Part shown: piece by piece, positions 52,701 to 63,545 of the stretch
Position numbering within the stretch: the stretch's first letter is position 1
Layout: every line of letters begins with the position of its first letter
Assembly (NCBI GenBank): GCA_963682055.1
Contig: OY821740.1
Coordinates: 8,371,314 to 8,435,313, forward strand
Reading direction: 5' to 3'
DNA: 64,000 nucleotides
From: Primula veris
Lineage: Eukaryota; Streptophyta; Magnoliopsida; Ericales; Primulaceae
The notes under the pieces: generated by a model
What the model was told of the DNA's origin: nothing
The model's input: only the letters and a program-made list of their open reading frames with translations
The model's database searches: none
Program-made: the position numbers and the translations under genes

Positions 52701-52942
52701 GAGCATGCGACTGAATGCTCCCCCTCACTTGCACACGACAGGGTGCGAGGATTTCGACTAAGTAGTAATTAGTGCAATAAGCATTCACCTGAATGCTCCC
52801 CCTCACTTGCACACGACTGGGTGCAATGATTTCATATTCGAATAAAGAGTACGCGCATTCGATTGGATGCCTCATTTACTTGCACACGACTGTATGCAAG
52901 AAAATATAGCGTGGAATAAAACGAGCATTCGACAGGATGCTC
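52701..52942 (-). repeat. cluster of short constant-spacer inverted repeats
   Basis: Five small inverted repeats sit in tandem: arms GAGCAT/ATGCTC (52701-52720 and 52923-52942) and CTTGCAC/GTGCGAG or close variants (52728-52749, 52806-52827, 52879-52900), with spacers of the CGAC(A/T)G(G/A) type. Related units occur elsewhere in the element (54491-54507, 54632-54651, 55268-55289, 55741-55764, 55799-55828, 57271-57300, 57331-57350). Confidence 0.75.
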
Positions 52943-53099
52943 TTAAACTTCATATGTGAAGATTTATTTCGGCAGGAAATGCTAAATAGCATAATCTAGT
53001 CATGTCTCTCTTGATCGATAACAACAAGTTATCCTCAAAATAAGACAAGTGTTTTATCTGGATCGTGAGACAGAGCATATGTAGTTCAAATATGGCTAA

Positions 53100-53300
53100 T
53101 ACGAGCTCGAAGCCATATACACTCTCTAGTCGTCTCATAGAGCACGAGTAGATCAGAGTGATTCGTTTGGAGTCATTCCAAGACCTCCAAGATATTGCCT
53201 TATTCCTAATGGTAAAGACAGACCATGTTAGGAATATCGCTTATGCGGGTCTGATAAGTGACCGGCATCGGTATAACCGAAAAAGGGTTGCGTTAATTCG
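53100..53300 (-). pseudogene. copia RNase H fragment
   Basis: On the minus strand 53269-53240 reads DAGHLSDPHK, a clear match to the copia RNase H motif, soon followed by stops and, in another frame near 53125-53100, by the ECIWLR motif that normally lies downstream. Frame changes and stops make it non-functional. Confidence 0.8.
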
Positions 53301-54558
53301 AGTACCGAAGGGGGTAGGTACACTTGATGACGCAAATGGGATAAGACAAGCCCTCATCCACAGTTACCTTAAGGTAATGGAAAAATGTCTTTTATGCCAT
53401 TTCGATGGCAACGTGTTAGCGCGATGCTGTGTCGATCTATACCATTCACAGCAGACGAGATGTTCGTCCTAACACATTAGACCAAGTACAATAATGCGTT
53501 TATTGTACTTAAATATGAACATCATGGTTCAATATCTTTTCATCGTCACATCAGGGACGGACTTGGTCTATATCAATGTCTAGTGATCGAACGATCATGG
53601 GAGAATCTGACGACTTAGCGTCATGATGACTAAAACGTCATAACACCTTCTGGGTGTAGTCTGAATCATGGACTTAGATTCAATCTTTACGGGACTCGAT
53701 CATCAGTCCGAGTCACTACCGTGTCTTCCCAAGATCCTTCATCTCGAAGACAAATCCAAAAATGGATCGCGTAATAAAACACGCAAGGGCATAATACTTT
53801 TTCAAGTATCCCAAGCTAATCAAGTACTCACTTAGGCGGTATACCACATCCGCTCGGATTATATTAATCCATATAGTGAACGTCTCAGTCAATTAAGATC
53901 GTGTTCCGTGGTCAGCAACTACTTGATTTAAGCACATGAAGTCACACAGGGACCTTCATCCACATCTCTAGTCAAAATCCCCATAGAGATAAAATCGTGA
54001 CCACAATCACGTGCTGCATAATCAGTTTTTCGGAAACTACTCAACTGATAAAGTAGGGGACCGTTATAACGTCCATTACGAGGAAATCAATCATCTTATA
54101 ATCAATTCCAAAGTGTGAGAGAAGCCTTGCGCTACTAGGCGAGCATTCTATAATCTCATTATTCTCATCACTTTTCCTTACGAATAACCAAATAAATGAA
54201 CTCGTTTAACATTGGTGGTGTTGGAGCTACAGGTCCGAACACACTTTCGCTAAGGAGTCTACTTGGATTGCAAGTTTCCATTAGTCCAGTCTATTCTACG
54301 TTGACTTCAGGCAACGATACATGATTCCCTGTCATAATTTGCTCATATTATCAGTCGTCACTGAATATATGAACAAGTAATCAATGACAGTCTCGTTTCG
54401 CTTCAATATCGTCTAAGATATCATGATCGACAGATATTTCAAGATTTTCAGGATGGAGAGGAATCACACATCTCCTAGATCCTTTATAATCTCGTGCGAC
54501 AAACGAGTTTCAGTTCACCACCTCTGGGGCTGAATGAATTAAGAACTGGTCAACTTCC

Positions 54559-54744
54559 TCATATCTTGGGAAGGACGACAGACTGAAGGCCGACGGCAGT
54601 GTCCTTTGCTTGGCGGGTTCGGCCAAAACAACGTGTTACGACAGGAACACGGCGTCCGACAGGGACGTCTATCCTTGCAAGCATTTTGCAGCAGGTATAA
54701 ATGATCTCGTGACATCTCATAAAGTCATTAAATGCGTCTGGCAT
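54559..54744 (-). pseudogene. copia pol fragment between integrase and RT
   Basis: The frame contains MPDAFNDF... and ARIDVPVGR, similar to the LPDAFTD...ARIDVPVG segment of plant copia polyproteins upstream of the reverse transcriptase. The sequence loses similarity after VGR. Confidence 0.75.
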
Positions 54745-55066
54745 TTAGTTAGACTTGAGGGAGTCTATGCACTTACTTATCACTAAGTGCAGTTTTGGGG
54801 ATCAAGCTAAGACTGAGTGGGTTATGCCACTTTAGTTAACGTCATTTCTTATCAACGGTAACGTGCAAATCTCCCCATAATGACGGGGAGAATAGTCTTA
54901 GCGATGTTAATTTCGCATATCATGCGGTAAAGAGATCTCTTGCCAAGGTTACTCTATCAAATGATAGGCAGAAGATTCATAATCGACTTATGTCTCCTTC
55001 AGATGTCTATATTTTGAACGCTAGAGCGGCTCAATCAAAATATTAATTAATCACTCTAAACACGCG

Positions 55067-55291
55067 TTAATATAAGACTTCTGGCTCATAACCAGTAACC
55101 AGCTGGTACGCATATGGTGTTTGAGTGTCTATGGGCCTCATAACGGACCAATGCAGCAAAATAGCATAACCCCACACGGAAATATAAATCTTGGTGCGCA
55201 AGACCAAGAAGTGCATGCAATCATTTGCAGTCGCATCATCAAACTTTCCGTGAGTCCATTTGGGTCTGAACATAATCGACAGGATGTTCAA
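55067..55291 (-). pseudogene. copia integrase fragment
   Basis: The frame contains ISVWGYAILLH and a following YQLVTGYEPEVLY, matching the VSVWGHAILHAA...PLQLAFGQEPN region of plant copia integrases. The residues before it are strongly diverged. Confidence 0.7.
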
Positions 55292-56651
55292 TTTCCAAAC
55301 TCAAGTAATTCAAATCGAAATTTCGATTCTTACACTTCGGTATTATCAAGTCGACTAGACTTTTCAGGATAATCCGGATCATGAGTCATCAATCTTAATG
55401 ATAGGGCTAAGAGTTTGGTAAGTGCTGCATTTATGTGGACAACAGTAAAATGTGACCATATTGTCGATGCATCAACCATAACCATTTATATTTATGGTCC
55501 GTCTTATGGTTGGATAAGTCCACAATAACTCCTTCAATTCTTTACAAGAATTCTACGAGTTCATTTCGTGATCTTTATACATATTAGTCTTTCAAAGTGA
55601 GCATTAGTGGCATTAATTTCGGATTAATCACTAAATATATCGTCAAAGAGAATCCAAATGCGATGCGATTACAAATCAACCATCGTCTTTTGACCCGGTA
55701 ATATCTCATCCGGTCAATGCCACAATATCAAAATGTTCTTATCAATCGACGACAGGCGAATGATAGTACAGACAATCATGTCTTATCATCTAAATCATTT
55801 ATCATTTCGACGACAGGCGAAATGATAAGGTAACTTTAAATGCTTTAAAGAATGTGGTAGCAACCACTTGAAAGACATTTTACCTCCTCTAAAATACCCT
55901 TTTGGTCGTATTGAATGGAGGCTATGTAAAGAAATTTTAATTCTTTCATGAGCTATTACCAGATAACACTGGTTTTCTCGAATATTTTATAACTCAACAA
56001 GGTACGGCAGGACCTACATGAGTATAAGACCTCATATTTGACAGATCAATTTAGTTTTACCAAAGATTTTGATTTGGAAAGACATGTCCAGAATCGTTGT
56101 CACTGAGTACTCTTTTAGGCAAATAGTTGGTGAAATTATGTGGTACACTGTTACCCACTATTTCCAAAAAAAAAATCAACTACCCCACAAGTATTGCCTA
56201 AAATTTCATAATTTAAAGTTTGGTCACATTTGTCAAAGGAATTTGCTCAAAACACTTTAAATTATTTCGAAAAATTTTGTAAACAGGCAAACCATAATAC
56301 AAAAGTATGTCCAAATGGAAAAATCATAATCCAAATGGAAAAACATAATCCAGATGAGCGAAAAAATGGCTCAATGATTTATCAAAATCAATAAAAAAAG
56401 GTATCAAACTCATTTGAGGCACAAAATCGGGGGTCTCAAGAGTTTCCTTTCAATTAACTTAAACCACATTAGTATCGGTTTTTCCACCTTTATAATAGTT
56501 GTGAACTATTTAAGGAGTAACCGTGCATGACCTTTGTCTTTATAGCATAGAGTTGGCTCATTGAGCATTATCTCTTGCTTTGTGACAACGGCCCATATTG
56601 TTCCTTTCAATTACTGTCTTGGGACCACAGGTTTTCGATTTTGACGATTGT

Positions 56652-57011
56652 CTAAAATCTCGCTTGGCTAGGCGATTCATCGGGATCGCGACAGTTCGAG
56701 ACAAATAACACTTGTCTCGGTTCTCGATTCGTGAAAAAAAAATGTACACGAAGAGAATTAATATCAGGCAAACAATTCGCCATTGACCCAATAGGATTAA
56801 AACTACTCACCGGGGTAATTTTCTTATCCAATAACAGATGGGTGATAAAGGAACATGGTGAATATAAATTCACGATACTGCTTATAGAATGCAATTTCCA
56901 AGATAGTATTTTGGTAAAGGATTGCTCCAATATGTCAATTTCAGACATTTGTTCACCATAGACGTCATCACGTCTCAAATGTGGCGGCGGAATAAAATAA
57001 CGCCTTAGCAT
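56652..57011 (-). pseudogene. possible copia gag fragment
   Basis: MSEIDILEQSFTKI followed by a region ending in NCLPDINSL resembles plant copia gag (UBN2-type: DMLEKTFTTFH...), and it lies at the correct place near the 5' LTR. The similarity is by eye and modest. Confidence 0.5.
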
Positions 57012-58100
57012 TCATCTCGAGGGTAACAACAAACTCGTGTTTTACTCATCAAAGATGGCATCCAAAAAAAAATTTTGGGCATCACATTTTCACACATCAG
57101 GGTGACTAACATGTGGTGACGGATAAGATCAACGTCTAAACAGTCATTTCACAAGTATGTTTTGCGATTTTTCTCATCATAGATGGCATCCAACATGTGT
57201 TGGGAGTTCTGGATTATTTTTCATATAAAACGACTGGTTTATATGTTTATGATTTGCACAAGCATAAACTTTATTTCGAAACGACAGGTTCCAAAAATAG
57301 TTTTGCTTTTAATGTGAATAGGTTCTAATTGATCGAACGACAGGTCGATCCAGAGACACCAATTCGGCGAAACATACATCACTAAATAAACACACTCGGG
57401 GAAATTATTATTTAGTCAACCCCTTTCGGTAGCTCTACTTGAAAAACGACCAGGAAAGACGGTGAGAGTGGAGGGCACGAATGCCACTTAAAACCCGACC
57501 TCATTAGGATATCGACTTCCGCCTATATCTTTCCTAGACATCGTATCCAAATAGGTGAGCCTAGTTGGGGAAGGTTCATAATTTTTCCAACTTAAATGTG
57601 AAAATATATGATTTCGCAAATTTACATGTTGTACATATTTATGGCAGTGATTATTAACATGGTAATACATAAATTAATTCGATTAACACACATTGTTATT
57701 AACTAATCACTAAACAATATTCATGCATATATGTGCGTTCATATGGACCCAGTATAAGCTAAAAAAAAAACTCCTATACTGTTTTACATACAATATTATA
57801 CAACAGGGATTCGAAGTGTAAATTCAACACAACTAAATTAATTACAGCGTTATTACCCAGATAGTCCACAAGTTCTAGGCGTGCTTAACAAGGTCCTATA
57901 TCTTCTGAACATAGTAGGTTTACTTCAGTTTGTTGTATGTGTAATATACATGCAATTACAATTAATCTTACATGTGTAATTAATTACTAAATTAACAAAT
58001 ATGGAGTAACATATGGGCACATATACATGGTTATACGTTGTAAACAGTTAAACCTGCAAAAATATTTTACATATGACAATATTCATACACGTATTAACAT

Positions 58101-58195
58101 GTAATATAGGTCTCGTACATACATGAATTAATATAGGTCTGTAATATAGGTCTCGTACATATATGAATTAATATAGGTCTGTAATATAGGTCTCT
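58101..58195 (-). repeat. 40-bp tandem repeat, about 2.4 copies
   Basis: Units start at 58101, 58141 and 58181 (GTAATATAGGTCTC...); the first two differ at two positions (ACATAC/ACATAT region). They lie in the 5' leader of the copia element. Confidence 0.85.
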
Positions 58196-58447
58196 GTACA
58201 CTACCAGACAATTGATGTTACAAGAATTAATTACCATTGATAAATCATACAACTCATGCATAATATACAGTAAATTAATATGCGGTAGACGGTGTTAAAA
58301 AAAAAACTAGGTTTTGAAAAATCATGTACCTTCCGCACGGTATGTTGGTGAAGGTCGATATAGCAATAATCTAATAAAAACTCGGATAAACCTCAAAGTT
58401 TATATTGTATATTTAGAACCCTAGCCGTACTCCGATCTCCGAAAGCA

Positions 58448-58459
58448 GTACTGATAACG
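58448..58459 (-). promoter_or_regulatory. primer-binding site of the copia element
   Basis: Directly after the 5' LTR on the minus strand the sequence reads CGTTATCAGTAC, similar to the TTATCAG-type primer sites of copia elements that pair with initiator methionine tRNA. Confidence 0.65.
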
Positions 58460-58672
58460 TGTTGTGAATCTTATTAGCTCAGTATATATATTATATAGGA
58501 GACATAGAGAGAACATAGAGAGAGAGAACAGTAGGTCTTTATTCATCAGAATGTATCAATACAAGGGGACCTAACCTTCTTTATATACTAGAGGTTAGGG
58601 TTATACAAGCTAGAAAGTCTAACTTAGTCCCACTATGAGTAAGACCCAATAGTCCAATAATAACCTACAACA
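58460..58672 (-). repeat. 5' LTR of the copia element
   Basis: 213 bp. Compared with the other LTR it has an extra 14-base GA-rich insertion near 58510 and lacks an 11-base segment. Confidence 0.92.
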
Positions 58673-58677
58673 ATCAT

Positions 58678-59631
58678 AAAATTTAACATTTAAATTTATA
58701 TGATCAACTTTTGAAAAAATTCATTCCGATAATTTTGATACAAGTTCTTGACCGGTTAAAATTGCACGTAGTTTCATAATGAACAATTAAATAGTACGGA
58801 GAGGGTAACTTATAGTTGTTATTAGTTATACGGTTAATCGAAAGAAATGTAGTTAATTAAAAAATATGTAACACATACATTCCTAACTTTTAAAACATGG
58901 CTTTTTTGTTTATTTGCCGAAAAAACTAAAAAAATTGAAACTGAATAAAGCTCACTAGGAAAATAATATATAATAATTGAAAATATTTTTGATAGTAAAA
59001 GATGTACGGTTAGAATGTGTTGATGTAAGATGGAACTTCTAATTTGTTTATTTGAAAACATTTAGCCGGTGAATAGGACTTATACAATGCATATGCTCTT
59101 GGTCGATCTTGAAGTTTTTAGGAATCTGTGCAGAAAAAGAATCCGAGACCCATTTTCAAGTGTCGTTAAAATTAACTCTCACAAAAAAAGTTTCATTAAT
59201 ATAAACAAAACATTATATCATTAACAATTAAATTAAATTATATATATTGTATGTCGACGTTCTGATCTATCCCCAAAGTCATGAAGCTTGGTGCAGTCGC
59301 GCCTAGTGCATCTATTCACGGATGTCTAAATAAAAGACACGATTGGCAAGCTAATCAATCCTTCACCAAAACATGAACCTCTTGTTTTTTCTCACTCTGT
59401 GGTGGCAATATCTATTTATAGTCAAATATATTTCATTACGGCCTAAGCTTCGTACCCCCCATTTCAACTTCATATTTCAGAGTTACGAGACTACTTTTAT
59501 CTTTCATTCTAGAACTAAAAGATAAAAGACATTTGGCTTTCTGGACTTCTTTTTAAAAAATAAAAACTAATCAGCTCTCGGTGTTTTTATTCAATACCAC
59601 TTCTCCCCTCTTTTCATTTTTTACTCATAAA
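58678..59631. other. intergenic region
   Basis: AT-rich; no gene or repeat recognised. Confidence 0.45.
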
Positions 59632-60780
59632 TCGTGTTGGCCCGTGCGGCTAAACCTTAGAGAGGGGGGGGGGGGTGAATAAGGTTTTTAACGTTTTTTG
59701 CGGAATTAAACTTAATGGCAACTAACAACCTAACTTTTTGCAATTCTAAGCTTAAGCGTTTAATAACGTTAATGAAATGCTAAAAGTCTAAAACGCAAGC
59801 AAGAAAATAAGCAATAGTATAAGTTGCGGAAAGTAAAAGTTAAGGAAAGAAATTGACACCACGATTTATAGAGGTTCGGCAAAACGGCCTACGTCCTCTC
59901 CTCGGTATTCACGCTACCGATTATTTCACTAAAAATGTTCTTTCCGATTTTACAAATGCTACCGAGCTCATCAATCGATTCGCTCACCCTCTACCCGAGG
60001 TTCCTACTCTTGATACAAGTGCAAACGAACACGTCTATGAGTCAACGACTCCCCCTCCCTCTATGAGTACCCAAGTGTTTAACCTAGAACTTTTAACCAA
60101 CACTTTGGCTTAAAAGCTTCTACCCAAACACTCACTCACAAATGAGCTTATAAAACGCTCTTTACAAAATTGTTGAAATTAAAACAACTCTCACAATTTG
60201 ATTGCTTCTAAATAAGCTAATTTGTGATTTTAATGTTGTTCGATCTTAGTTTGAGCTTGTATTCGCTTTCTCTTCAATTTCCCTCTTTTTGAGTTTTTTC
60301 TCACCAATGGTGATTTTAAGTGTGTAGGATAGAAAGAGGTTGAAGGATGATGTTGTGTATATTTTGGGAGAGGCATTTGGCTGTTTTTGTAGACCAAAAG
60401 GTCTGTATGACCGTTGGTAGTGGTTGAGAGCTTTTATCCATTGGTTTTAAGCAATTTCCCAGAATAAGCTGAAAAGCTGTTTTTGAAATCTGCAAAAAAC
60501 GATCGGTCGTTTTCTGCAGTCGATCGGTCGTTTTCAGAAAACGATCGGTCGTTTTTCAGACGACCTTACTGGAAGAATTTGGACCAAAAACGATCGGTCG
60601 TTTTTGTCCAGACGATCGGTCGTTTTCTCTGGCAGTTTCTCGGTCTTCTCGTTAAACTTCTAAGGTTCGTAACTTCTTCGTTTTAGCTCCGATTCTGGTT
60701 TCGCTTGAACCTGTGGCTTCGTTTTTTTGTGCTCTATCTTTCTGACATTCTGAAATTTACATTTTCTATTTTTGGAAAAG
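59632..60780 (+). mobile_element. probable retrotransposon-derived fragment
   Basis: It opens with CCTTAGAGAGG, a run of G and TGAATAAGGTTTTT, then TTTATAGAGGTTCGGC and CCTACGTCCTCTCCTCGGT. These phrases recur together in many plant repeat elements near LTR ends. An 86-codon open frame (59853-60113) overlaps it and has no recognisable domain. No paired LTR is in the window, so the boundaries are guesses. Confidence 0.4.
60498..60627 (+). repeat. array of CGATCGGTCG palindromic units
   Basis: The core CGATCGGTCG followed by TTTT occurs at 60500, 60521, 60542, 60591 and 60613, with spacings of 21, 21, 49 and 22. Most copies extend to AACGATCGGTCGTT, a self-complementary unit with a TCGG centre. 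In one frame it reads as repeated DRSF, but it is probably not coding. Confidence 0.85.
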
Positions 60781-61368
60781 ACAAAGCGTTATATCATCGT
60801 AATAGAGAAATCGTAAAATCATTAAAAACATAATCAAAGTTATAATCAAAATCAATTATTGAACTCTATGTTCAACAAATCCAATTATCTTACCCAACTT
60901 CTTTGAAATAAACTCCGACCTAGCTCTTTTATTTTATCTTCTTTTTAATTGAAACTCCATAGGGCTCTATAAATCTCTCTTTTATCGGATACTTCGATTC
61001 AAATAAGAACACCATTTTTTTTGCTTCTTTAGCTTTGGAAAACCTTGCCCTTGTCCCAATATAGAGAAAGACATGACTATTTTAAACATGGCATATAAGA
61101 AGAGGAAAGTGCAAAAATAGCACTGAGTTGGAAGAGTAGAATTTGAAGAGATGATGACTTTTTACAAACTCTACTTTCCTTCTTATAATTTCTAGCCTTA
61201 AAATCTCATATCGATTATGTAAATGTATAGGTTTTTTATTTAGACGGAAGAATGAGAAAATTTGCATAAATTTGTTACTTATTATTCTGTATTCATATGG
61301 TATGGTGGCTGGGAAAAAAAAGAGAAGTAAGACAGAGGTAGTATTGGTCCATATCTTCTTTATTTGTC
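60781..61368. other. intergenic region
   Basis: No gene or repeat recognised. Confidence 0.4.
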
Positions 61369-61412
61369 CTTATATTGAATTAGTAGGTTTGTAACTACCA
61401 ATTCAATATAAG
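61369..61412. repeat. short perfect inverted repeat
   Basis: 13-bp arms CTTATATTGAATT (61369-61381) and AATTCAATATAAG (61400-61412) around an 18-base loop. The loop contains a second short pair, GTAG/CTAC. Confidence 0.8.
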
Positions 61413-63009
61413 TATTGAAGTGTAAGTTACGAAGTTTAGATTGTACTAAGATATGGTTGACTGCCAATAGAAGCCACCCTATGTGGTGTCTCTAGTTTTG
61501 TGAGATAAAATTGGAAAAAAAAATAGTGCCTTTTTATTAATACGAATATTTGATTAACATTGAATGAGACATTAAAGTCCGAGAATAAAAAACGTATCAT
61601 TCAAAACCTTTGGTACGTACTAGGTACTACTCATGTATTTTTGTTTTATGCAAAACTGATAAATTCCTTACGACAAAGTCATAATTTATTTAATTAAGAC
61701 CGCATGAAAGCGAATGACAGGAAAACAAAAATGGGGTAAAAAAAATTGATAAGAGACCACGCTATAAACTATATGATTTGCTGAGTAATTAAAAAAGAAA
61801 ATGAGATACTTGCAAGAGTTGAAGGCCAAATCATTTGATGTGGAACTTTGGCAAAGAAGCAGCTTCTGACTCATCGTTATAGACTAAGGCGAGTCGTCTG
61901 TAGGCGAGTCGTCTGTTTGTGTTATTAGTAGTAACGGTATTATGAATACCTTTAGACCTCGTTTGTTTACCAGATAAAACACTGGGATTGGATTTAAAAT
62001 AGTGATGGTCCCATTAATATGGTGTTTGGTTGGTTTTATTGACACGGTACTTCTAATACAGATGGATAACAAATGATACAGTTTACAGGTATATAGAATC
62101 CCACCCCCACAGTGGTATTACAAATACCAACAGCAATCATTCAATGAAAATATACCAGTTTACCCTTTATTTTACGGTTATCTTCATCTTTCTCCTCTTT
62201 TATTTTATTTTCTCAAGAGACTAACTACAGAAGATAAATACATACATATATACACACATATTCAATATCAACCAGCATGGCAGATAGCAATAGATTTTTC
62301 AATAAAATTAAATTCACGCCCCATTTATGTCAACTCATATTCATATGCACAACCACCTTGAGATTTCTCTTCAATTCGTTTGAAACTTTTCTCTATATAA
62401 AGATCAAAAGTATGGGCATTATATATCCAACAAAATACAGCGTTGATGTATTTTTCTTTCTCATTCTTGGAATATGGTCTATTTTAAGTATAAATAATCG
62501 GCCTTTTTTCATCTTTTACTCATCTCTAATTGATAATAAAATTAGGAACAAGTTTTAAAATTGTTGCTTTTTTACTGGTTTATTTATTACAAAATTAAGG
62601 ATAGTTTTGATTTTTAATTACCTGATTTTATTTCATTGTTGTAGTTATTATCAATTCTTTCTCTTTTCTAGTTCACAAAAAAATTGGGAGCAACTTTTTT
62701 TAACTTATATCCTCAATAATAACTTTTTTTTTTATGTCTGATTAGGCTTATGAAGTATTATTTTTTTTGTTGATTTTTCAACTTTTGTTAGTGAAACAAT
62801 TATATATTTTTATGGTACTTTTGTAGGTGATCGGAAACAAATGGGACGTGTTATGTGATCTTCTTCAGCTTGTTTAAACAAAAGGGTTAGCTCACTCATT
62901 ACCTATTTTTAAATATAATTTTTATATTTGTATTTAGTAATGCATGTTTTGAGTAGAATAATAAAATTATTGAGACTTTTTTCTAAAGTTTTTGAGTTTT
63001 CTGTAATTC
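61413..63009. other. intergenic region with transposon-end-like phrases
   Basis: ACCTCGTTTGTTTACCAG at about 61957 looks like a MITE end, and GGCGAGTCGTCTGT is directly repeated at about 61889-61918 with the first copy partial. The open frame at 62277-62558 has hydrophobic stretches but no similarity I recognise. Confidence 0.35.
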
Positions 63010-63545
63010 TTAGCTTCAATTAAGCTAGCTTTCCTTTCTTTGATTTTTTTTGCTAATAAGTTGTTTGAATTTAGATTCAACAGCTTAAAACTAAGACTTT
63101 TGGTTTTAAGGTCTTAGGTCTGTAACTAGAGCTTTTAATCTGAATGAATTCTTTTTTTTTTTTTTAATATATATCTTAGCTTCGAATAAACTAGCATCTT
63201 TTCAATTTTTGCTTATAAGTTGTACGTTATTAGTTTTGACAGCTTATAACGAAGCTTGTTTTGTTTTAAGGTCTTTGACTCGGGCTTTTCAGCTGAAAGA
63301 ACCCATTTTTATCTTAGCTTTGTATAAACTGACATCTTTTATTTGAACAAGCTAGCTTTTTTATTACTCATAAGCTGTATGACATTTGTATTTTCTTCTG
63401 TCTTTAGTCCTATCACTAATGAGATCTCTCAGGAGTAGGAAAAGGTATTGTGGAAGTTTGAAAGACGACATCAACTTGTAGCAGGTTAAACCTAAGTTTT
63501 TCTTTTGATTAAAGGTCTTTAGCTAGGGGTTTTAAGTTGAATATC
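63010..63545. repeat. degenerate long tandem repeat
   Basis: Blocks starting CTTAGCTTCAATTAAGC (63010), CTTAGCTTCGAATAAAC (63175) and CTTAGCTTTGTATAAAC (63313) are followed by AAGTTG, AGCTTA and TTTTAAGGTCTT segments in the same order. The period varies (165 and 138). A MITE-like end, GGGTCTGTTTGGATAAATTT on the minus strand, follows near 63705. Confidence 0.55.

Larger units (their letters stand above)
51984..58672 (-). mobile_element. Ty1/copia LTR retrotransposon, coding region decayed
   Basis: A 6689-bp element with direct LTRs (51984-52193 and 58460-58672), each starting TGTTGTGAATC and ending CCTACAACA on the + strand, and a perfect 5-bp target duplication ATCAT (51979-51983, 58673-58677). 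The primer-binding and polypurine sites show that transcription runs on the minus strand, so the right LTR is the 5' one. Protein remnants on that strand come in the order gag, integrase, RT, RNase H, which is the copia order. All are broken by stops and shifts. The two LTRs differ by only about eight substitutions and two indels. Confidence 0.92.

Noticed and set aside
52701..52942. CRISPR-like array
   Set aside because: The units are short hairpins with variable arms and a constant centre, not constant repeats with variable spacers, and the setting is a plant retrotransposon.
53158..53472. 104-codon + strand frame
   Set aside because: It is antisense to the copia RNase H remnant, which explains the sequence better.
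56652..57011. 119-codon minus-strand frame as a host gene
   Set aside because: It lies inside the copia element at the gag position and shows modest gag-like similarity.
60483..60686. Open frame with repeated NDRSF peptides
   Set aside because: The repeat follows the DNA palindrome array and lies in a probable retroelement fragment; no start context or domain.
62277..62558. 93-codon + strand open frame with hydrophobic segments
   Set aside because: AT-rich sequence yields runs of Phe/Leu/Ile by chance; there is no recognised motif and no supporting gene structure.
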